Shown one piece after another: positions 58,752-64,000 of a stretch of DNA of 64,000 nucleotides (positions are counted from its first letter, which is position 1; every line of letters starts with the position of its first letter). Where the stretch lies: assembly GCA_020048915.1 (NCBI GenBank), contig JAIFLU010000038.1, forward strand, positions 2,358 to 66,357. The letters run 5' to 3'. The stretch is from Bacteroidota bacterium. GTDB taxonomy: Bacteria > Bacteroidota > Bacteroidia > Bacteroidales > JAAUTT01. The notes under the pieces are model-generated. The model saw only the letters and a program-made list of their open reading frames with translations. It had not been told where the DNA came from and did not search any database. The position numbers were made by a program, and so were the translations under genes.

Positions 58752-59040
58752 CCATGATTTATCGTATTTCGACTCCGCTCAATATCACAAATCATGGGTG
58801 TATGACAAAATTCCCTCTTTGAAAAATTAACCACGAAGTGGTTGAATGTGAATAGCCCTGAGTGATCCCGATAGCCATCGGGATCACTCAGGGGGTAAAG
58901 GAAAGGTCGGTTTTGCAACCCTGCAAAGGGTTGAATATGAGAAATGAACAAATTCAACCCTTTGCAGGGTTGTTGTATATTATCGCTGTTTCACCCCGGA
59001 TGGAATCCGGGGCTATTGACATTAAATCCTTTCAGGATTT
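58752..59040. repeat. Cluster of consecutive intergenic inverted repeats (hairpin chain)
   Basis: CCATGATTT...AAATCATGG (58752/58797); AACCACgaaGTGGTT (58829-58843); CCCTGAGTGATCCCGAT-AGCC-ATCGGGATCACTCAGGG (58856-58893); CAACCCTGCAAAGGGTTGAAT...ATTCAACCCTTTGCAGGGTTG (58916-58972); CCCCGGATggaATCCGGGG (58994-59012); AAATCCTttcAGGATTT (59024-59040). Confidence 0.9.
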
Positions 59041-59177
59041 CAAAAAACATTTTATAATTGAAAAACTGAAATTATCCATTTGGGATTTTTGTCAAACACC
59101 TCAAATCATGAACATTTTAGATATTATCTGTATTTCCGGAGTTTTCTGAGTATAATGGCTGTTGGTTATTTAGCATT

Positions 59178-59519
59178 CTATTTCTTCTTCTTTGATGCCT
59201 TTGCACGACTATTAAAATCCAGGGCTAGATTAATCCAGTAATCAAAATCTTTTTTGGTTCTCATACCGCTGTCATCAATTAATACATAACCTTTCATAGG
59301 CCGTTTGGTAAAATCCATGGTGCGGCAACCTGTTTTCTCCACTTCATCGTTGTGACGGTCGGGGTCGATACGACACATCAAATCGTCTTTTATTATGCCA
59401 ACACACATTTTACCATTGTACATAAAGACTAATCCACCCATCATTTCTTTCTCTTCCAGGTTCTCCAAAACCGAAAGGGTTTCACGCACCCGGTTTGCTA
59501 ATTGTTCATTATAAGCCAT
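59178..59519 (-). CDS. TfoX/Sxy N-terminal-domain family protein
   Basis: EEKEMMGGLVFMYNGKMCVGIIKDDLMCRIDPD...MKGYVLIDDSG. Confidence 0.9.
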   Translation of the reverse strand: MAYNEQLANRVRETLSVLENLEEKEMMGGLVFMYNGKMCVGIIKDDLMCRIDPDRHNDEVEKTGCRTMDFTKRPMKGYVLIDDSGMRTKKDFDYWINLALDFNSRAKASKKKK

Positions 59520-59527
59520 GGCATTAT

Positions 59528-60700
59528 TTAATTTAACGTTTTTCCCATCCAGATATGCTTATAAAATAACGCTTTCCGCAGCGTTTTATCTGTTTGTAAG
59601 TATCTTTCCAAAAATACCTTATGTTCTTTCAGATTAACCAAGGCATCGTCATTTGTCCAATCTAATTCTATGATGGCAGTAACCATGGAAGAATTTGGAT
59701 GCTTTATCTCCCTGAGTTTGAATTTTGAATTATTGAAAAAATATTCTGCCGAATCAATCATTTGCGTTATTAATTTATCGGGCATTTCGGGTGTAAATTG
59801 TTGATTTCGATATTCCACAAACCTGTTAAACTGCTTTATTCCCTCATTATACAATTTTTCTGATTCGAAGTATTGCTCCATAACCATTTTGTTTGTGAAA
59901 TAGTCAATTTTCTTTTTAACATCATTCAACCGTTCCAGAATAATCATGTTTATTACTCCATTACCCTCGATCCTTTTGGCGCATGATACCCATTTTTCTA
60001 TTTCAGTATCGTGTTCGAATTTATATAAAGTATCTCTGTAATTAAAATAAGGTTTGATTTTGTTAATTGAGTCTTTCCCCTGATAAAAATCGCGAGTGGT
60101 AAGCGGGTAATTTAAGAACTGCCATAAGGGATCAAATGGCATGTGTGTTTTGATGAATTCTTCGGGCTTCGTTTTGAAATAAAGGTTATTCAGTTTCTTA
60201 ATATATTTTGCATTTCTAATATTACCCGATCCCCAAGTTGGATCGAAAAGATACCAGGCGGAATCGATGTTTGCTGCACACCATGCATGAGAATTGCTGT
60301 CGATAGTTCCATTTTGTTTGCTTAATCCTGAGATCACATACGATTTTATCCCTACCTGGTTGGCAATGGCTGTAAAAAGTTCCGCATAATTTGTACAGAC
60401 TCCTTTTTTTGTTTTCAAAACTATATCAACTGCTTCGCGTGAGTCTTTGAAATATATAAAAGAATATTCATTTTCAAGATCGTAAAGAATGTTGTTTGCA
60501 ATCCAAACGAATATGGCTCTTGCTTTATTTCCCTGATTTGTAAAAGACGCATTTATATAACCCGCTATTCCTTCAGTTGAATGGGTTAAGGAATCGGGAA
60601 TCAGCAGCATAATTTTATTTATTCTCTGGTAATCACAGGTATTTTGAGCGTTCATACCGGAAAATAAACCAATTAGGATAATTGATGCCAAGAATTTCAT
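59528..60700 (-). CDS. Transglutaminase-like domain protein, secreted
   Basis: TKKGVCTNYAELFTAIANQVGIKSYVISGLSK...SHAWCAANIDSAWYLFDPTWGSG. Confidence 0.9.
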   Translation of the reverse strand: MKFLASIILIGLFSGMNAQNTCDYQRINKIMLLIPDSLTHSTEGIAGYINASFTNQGNKARAIFVWIANNILYDLENEYSFIYFKDSREAVDIVLKTKKGVCTNYAELFTAIANQVGIKSYVISGLSKQNGTIDSNSHAWCAANIDSAWYLFDPTWGSGNIRNAKYIKKLNNLYFKTKPEEFIKTHMPFDPLWQFLNYPLTTRDFYQGKDSINKIKPYFNYRDTLYKFEHDTEIEKWVSCAKRIEGNGVINMIILERLNDVKKKIDYFTNKMVMEQYFESEKLYNEGIKQFNRFVEYRNQQFTPEMPDKLITQMIDSAEYFFNNSKFKLREIKHPNSSMVTAIIELDWTNDDALVNLKEHKVFLERYLQTDKTLRKALFYKHIWMGKTLN

Positions 60701-60826
60701 AATAAACCAAATTTCAAAATCACATTATTGTCCAGAAATAAACTTGTTGGTGCTTTCTTACTGTAATATTAAGCATTTTATATGGCTAAAATTCAATTCT
60801 GTTTTTAAATTACATTTTGTAATAAT

Positions 60827-61756
60827 TTATTGCTTCGACCAAATGCGCAGGTTCAAATTTAAATCGTCCACTAAACCTGCATAAAGCATTATTGGCTCAT
60901 AACTTTGCATCAGGAAATTAATATCCATAAATGACTCAAATAATGCCGGTTCGAATAAATTTTTAGAACTGGGAATTGTGCAGTATAGCCGGTTTCCAAT
61001 AAACGAAAATGCTATTTCGACCTTTAATTTTTTTTTGTAGTCCAGAATTCGCTGCATAAAACTGGTAGTTAAAATGTACCGCGATTCAACCTGATCGTCG
61101 CTCAGAACAATAAATTCGCGTTCGAATTCCGGATCTTCCAGCTTGACATTGAACGAGCTTCCTAATACTTTAAACCGTAGCTTGCGAAAAAATGAAGTGG
61201 TTTTTTCGGGGAAAATAAAGGTTTTCGAACTAAAATACTTGTTAAATGTGGCAGATATAAATATTCCCTCGAACATAACCGAAGTAGGGCCGTAGGAGTA
61301 TACCTGCGATTCGCAGAACATTATTTCAACATCGCCAATTTTAAAACTCATAAAGTCTTCCCCATCCACCTTGCTAACCTCATGGGGGAATAAGAAACTT
61401 TTATCAAAAACCGATTTTGAAATTCTCTGATTTGGAATGTACTTAAATTCGGTATTGACAAAACCGATTAGTATAGGTAATATCCTGGTTTTATATTTCA
61501 GTTTTAAAGCCCGGTTGGTTTTTCCGAGATGTTCGAAAGCAAAAGCTTCGAAAAAGATAATTGTAAGTAGTACTATAGCGCAATACAGAGGTTTGCCAAG
61601 TATCAGACTTACCAAAAAGAAAGGACTTAAAAAAATAACGAGGTATTGAATTTTTTTGAACTTCCTTATCCTCCCGATTCTATAATCCTCCAATGGTTGA
61701 AGCAATACTTTAAGTTCCGTTTCGAAATATTGTTGAAATCCTGCTTTTAGCCGCAT
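60827..61756 (-). CDS. DUF3137-like membrane protein
   Basis: Two N-terminal TMs then galanin-like beta domain; adjacent to lemA, a frequent pairing. Confidence 0.75.
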   Translation of the reverse strand: MRLKAGFQQYFETELKVLLQPLEDYRIGRIRKFKKIQYLVIFLSPFFLVSLILGKPLYCAIVLLTIIFFEAFAFEHLGKTNRALKLKYKTRILPILIGFVNTEFKYIPNQRISKSVFDKSFLFPHEVSKVDGEDFMSFKIGDVEIMFCESQVYSYGPTSVMFEGIFISATFNKYFSSKTFIFPEKTTSFFRKLRFKVLGSSFNVKLEDPEFEREFIVLSDDQVESRYILTTSFMQRILDYKKKLKVEIAFSFIGNRLYCTIPSSKNLFEPALFESFMDINFLMQSYEPIMLYAGLVDDLNLNLRIWSKQ

Positions 61757-62316
61757 CAGCTCCTGAATAAGTCTTTTGCGCTAATATTCTGCCGCTCCTG
61801 CTCTTTTGTTTCCAATACGTTCATAGGACTGAATTTAAAAATATCGGCCAAAATGCTTGCAGGAAATGTTTGTATGGCATTATTATAATCGGTTACGGTG
61901 GAATTGAAAAACCTTCTTGAAGCGGAGATTTGCTCTTCGGTTTCGTTCCAGGAAGACTGTAGTTTAAGAAAATTCTGGCTTGCTTTTAAATCGGGGTAGT
62001 TTTCAACAGTGACCATAATTCTGTCGAGTTGCCGGGAGATGTCGTTATGCAATCCTATCCTTGCTTCGTTTGACAAATTCTCGGTTAATCCCGCCCTTAA
62101 TTTTGTTATATCCGAGAGCGTGGAAGCTTCATGAATCGTATATTGTTTTACCGTCTCTATTAAATTCGGCAGTAAGTCGTATCTTTTTTTAAGCATGGCA
62201 TCTACTGAACCAAATGCGTTGTCTGTTTCGTTTCTTTTCCGGATGATGTTATTATACAACAGTATAACATATAGTACTATAATGACGAGTAAAACTGTAA
62301 TTAGAAATCCATTCAT
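61756..62316 (-). CDS. LemA family protein
   Basis: NNIIRKRNETDNAFGSVDAMLKKRYDLLPNLIETVKQYTIHEASTL. Confidence 0.95.
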   Translation of the reverse strand: MNGFLITVLLVIIVLYVILLYNNIIRKRNETDNAFGSVDAMLKKRYDLLPNLIETVKQYTIHEASTLSDITKLRAGLTENLSNEARIGLHNDISRQLDRIMVTVENYPDLKASQNFLKLQSSWNETEEQISASRRFFNSTVTDYNNAIQTFPASILADIFKFSPMNVLETKEQERQNISAKDLFRS

Positions 62317-62351
62317 TGGGCAAAAATTTTAGTTGGGTTAGTAGTATGATT

Positions 62352-63272
62352 CTATTTTATTTCGATTATACGTTCTTCCACATTCACAATTTCTTCGCTC
62401 GATACTTCTTTGGTTTCGACGCTATAAACCGGCCATCCGGAGGGTCCGTGAATCCAGGTCCCCGAGCGGGTTTCGTTTACAATTGGTTTCATGTCTTCTT
62501 TGGCCAGCGGAGGAACACCTAATGTTGCAGCCGATTTTTTCAGATATTCGTACGTTGCATCCGTTAATTGCTGCGAATTTATGGTTTGCCACATTCGGAA
62601 TAATGCGTTATCATCCTCCGTATCTATCTCATCCAGCATTACGGTTACATCTCCGTCAAAAGGTTCTCCCCCTAATAAATTCGCATATTTTAACTGTCCG
62701 CTTAGTTCTTCGCCTAATTTATATTTCCCCCCATGAAAGGAGTAAAATTGCTGAATATCTTTAATTGCAGCGGCTTCAATTGCTTCTTTTGATGCAAACA
62801 TCCCGGCCACTTGCTTTACGATATCATCAATTTTAGGAACATCTTTAAACTCTTTCTTTAGTTTGGCCGCAGCTTTCTTAATAATTTCATTCACTTCTTT
62901 CCAGTTTACAACTTCAACAAACGCCCCCATTTCGGTAGTTTTTATAACCACTTTGCAATCTTCGGCAATCGATGCAAGCCGTTGGGTGAGTTTGTTATCC
63001 GAATCAATTTTAAAATTTTTGTAATACCACTCAATGGTATAAGAGGTAGCTGTTGAATCGGTAATGGTAATATTTAAATCGTACGTATACATTTCGCGCG
63101 AGGTAGTATCTGAATCTTTTATTTTATATTTCTCCAAAGAGACGCTATAGAGCTGTTTTTCATGATTGTCCCAATATCCAATAACCTGAACGGTGGAATC
63201 CTCCATGTTTATCTGGCCAAAAACACTCTTAGCAATCAGAAGAAATAAACCAAGAACTACTGATATTTTCAT
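62352..63272 (-). CDS. Uncharacterised secreted protein in lemA/DUF3137 cluster
   Basis: Signal peptide ending FGQ; no family recognised; same strand and tightly spaced upstream of lemA. Confidence 0.65.
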   Translation of the reverse strand: MKISVVLGLFLLIAKSVFGQINMEDSTVQVIGYWDNHEKQLYSVSLEKYKIKDSDTTSREMYTYDLNITITDSTATSYTIEWYYKNFKIDSDNKLTQRLASIAEDCKVVIKTTEMGAFVEVVNWKEVNEIIKKAAAKLKKEFKDVPKIDDIVKQVAGMFASKEAIEAAAIKDIQQFYSFHGGKYKLGEELSGQLKYANLLGGEPFDGDVTVMLDEIDTEDDNALFRMWQTINSQQLTDATYEYLKKSAATLGVPPLAKEDMKPIVNETRSGTWIHGPSGWPVYSVETKEVSSEEIVNVEERIIEIK

Positions 63273-63645
63273 ATTCTACAAATTATTAGCATGATGTATT
63301 TTATAACGAAAAATTGAAAGAGTCAACTGACTTTGCACGTCAATTCCATATGTATATTCGTTATATAAGTAATCCGAACGCTTTGTTTTTAAATCAAGGG
63401 TATTAATTTTTTTGTAAGATTATAAAAATATGCCGATTTAAAAAGGCTGGCAGGAAATAAAAAATACTGCCGAGGGTTGCCACCTAAATAATTTAGGATA
63501 CGCGTTAAAACCATACATCGGCATTTTCCATTAACTATCAATCCGAATTGGTTTATTTGTCAAATGTTATAGCCCCTTTTCAATGGGTTGGGGTTAGTTG
63601 GCTGAGAGTTGGAACGCATCACAACCGCAGGCCAACTTAATGTAA

Positions 63646-63791
63646 GCTAATTGTCACATTGAGCGGAGTCGAAATGTGTTCATGGGCACTCAATACAAAC
63701 GCGCGCCTGCTTCATGGAAGTTAATTGTCACATTGAGCGGAGTCGAAATGTTTGCATGGACACACGTTACAAACGCGCACCTACTTCATCG
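63646..63791. repeat. Two-copy tandem repeat, period 74 bp
   Basis: Copies containing TTGTCACATTGAGCGGAGTCGAAATG...CATGG.CAC...TACAAACGCGC.CCT.CTTCAT start at about 63646 and 63720. Confidence 0.9.
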
Positions 63792-63799
63792 AATTCCCC

Positions 63800-64000
63800 T
63801 TAATACGTCAATCCAAATCCATAGGGATAAAGCGGATTTTTCGAATCGTGCGGTACATCTTCTTTTTGATTCAGAACGGCCTCCATCGACGAGGGCAACT
63901 CAAACGGCAGTTTACCTCCGGGTTTGAACTTTCCAAAAATCAGGTCGAGGATAATTTCGTTTGCACTGCTGAAATCGGCAATTACTGCTTTGCTGCCGGC
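63800..64000 (-). CDS. Glycoside hydrolase family 3 C-terminal fragment (beta-glucosidase-like), truncated by window edge
   Basis: Reverse strand: AGSKAVIADFSSANEIILDLIFGKFKPGGKLPFELPSSMEAVLNQKEDVPHDSKNPLYPYGFGLTY*; GKLPFxxP and PLYPYGFGLxY are typical of GH3 C-termini. Not in the ORF track. Confidence 0.85.
   Translation of the reverse strand, partial: AGSKAVIADFSSANEIILDLIFGKFKPGGKLPFELPSSMEAVLNQKEDVPHDSKNPLYPYGFGLTY

Noticed and set aside
58745-59149. ORFs 58745..58957 (-) and 58862..59149 (+)
   Set aside because: They run through the hairpin repeat cluster; the IQPFAGLQ-type peptide is a repeat artefact.
63676-63927. ORF 63676..63927 (+)
   Set aside because: Covers the 74-bp tandem repeat and lies antisense to the GH3 C-terminus.

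Overview
The window is a Bacteroidota-type chromosomal segment: AT-rich, with TonB-dependent receptor, DUF2723, GIN-domain, M56/BlaI and glycoside hydrolase families. It is mostly conserved housekeeping and lifestyle genes. Contents in order: aminotransferase class IV fragment; response regulator; typA; DUF177-rpmF-plsX-fabH; bactofilin plus the ATP synthase block atpB-E-F-H-A-G (atpD and atpC not seen); peptidases; SUI1; flippase; DUF2723; carA; a BlaI/M56 pair; DUF985 cupin; UPF0114; NUDIX; carB; amt; TonB receptor; YncE-phosphoesterase; GIN-domain protein; a three-gene overlapping cassette (tail-repeat membrane protein, radical SAM/SPASM enzyme, membrane protein); GH32; Na+/K+-H+ antiporter; GH2; LysE; LytTR; B12-radical SAM plus desaturase; TfoX; transglutaminase-like; DUF3137/LemA; GH3 C-terminus. 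The best candidate for an unusual system is the cassette at 44132-48008. A DUF2207-like single-TM protein ends in CHDA-(CHSA)6-CVSGGSH, and its stop codon overlaps (TAATG) the start of a radical SAM enzyme with a PqqD/RRE-like N-terminus and a SPASM-like C-terminus. A third membrane protein overlaps by ATGA. The repeats are perfect at the peptide level but differ in synonymous codons, which suggests a selected substrate for peptide modification. Other non-coding structure: two ~120-bp MITE-like elements with matching terminal inverted repeats and 10-bp flanking direct repeats, paired near-identical 36-bp palindromic sites bracketing the BlaI/M56 genes, a chain of hairpins at 58.8-59.0 kb, and a 74-bp tandem duplication. 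No rRNA, tRNA or CRISPR array was recognised by eye. No database searches were run; all family names come from motif recognition.
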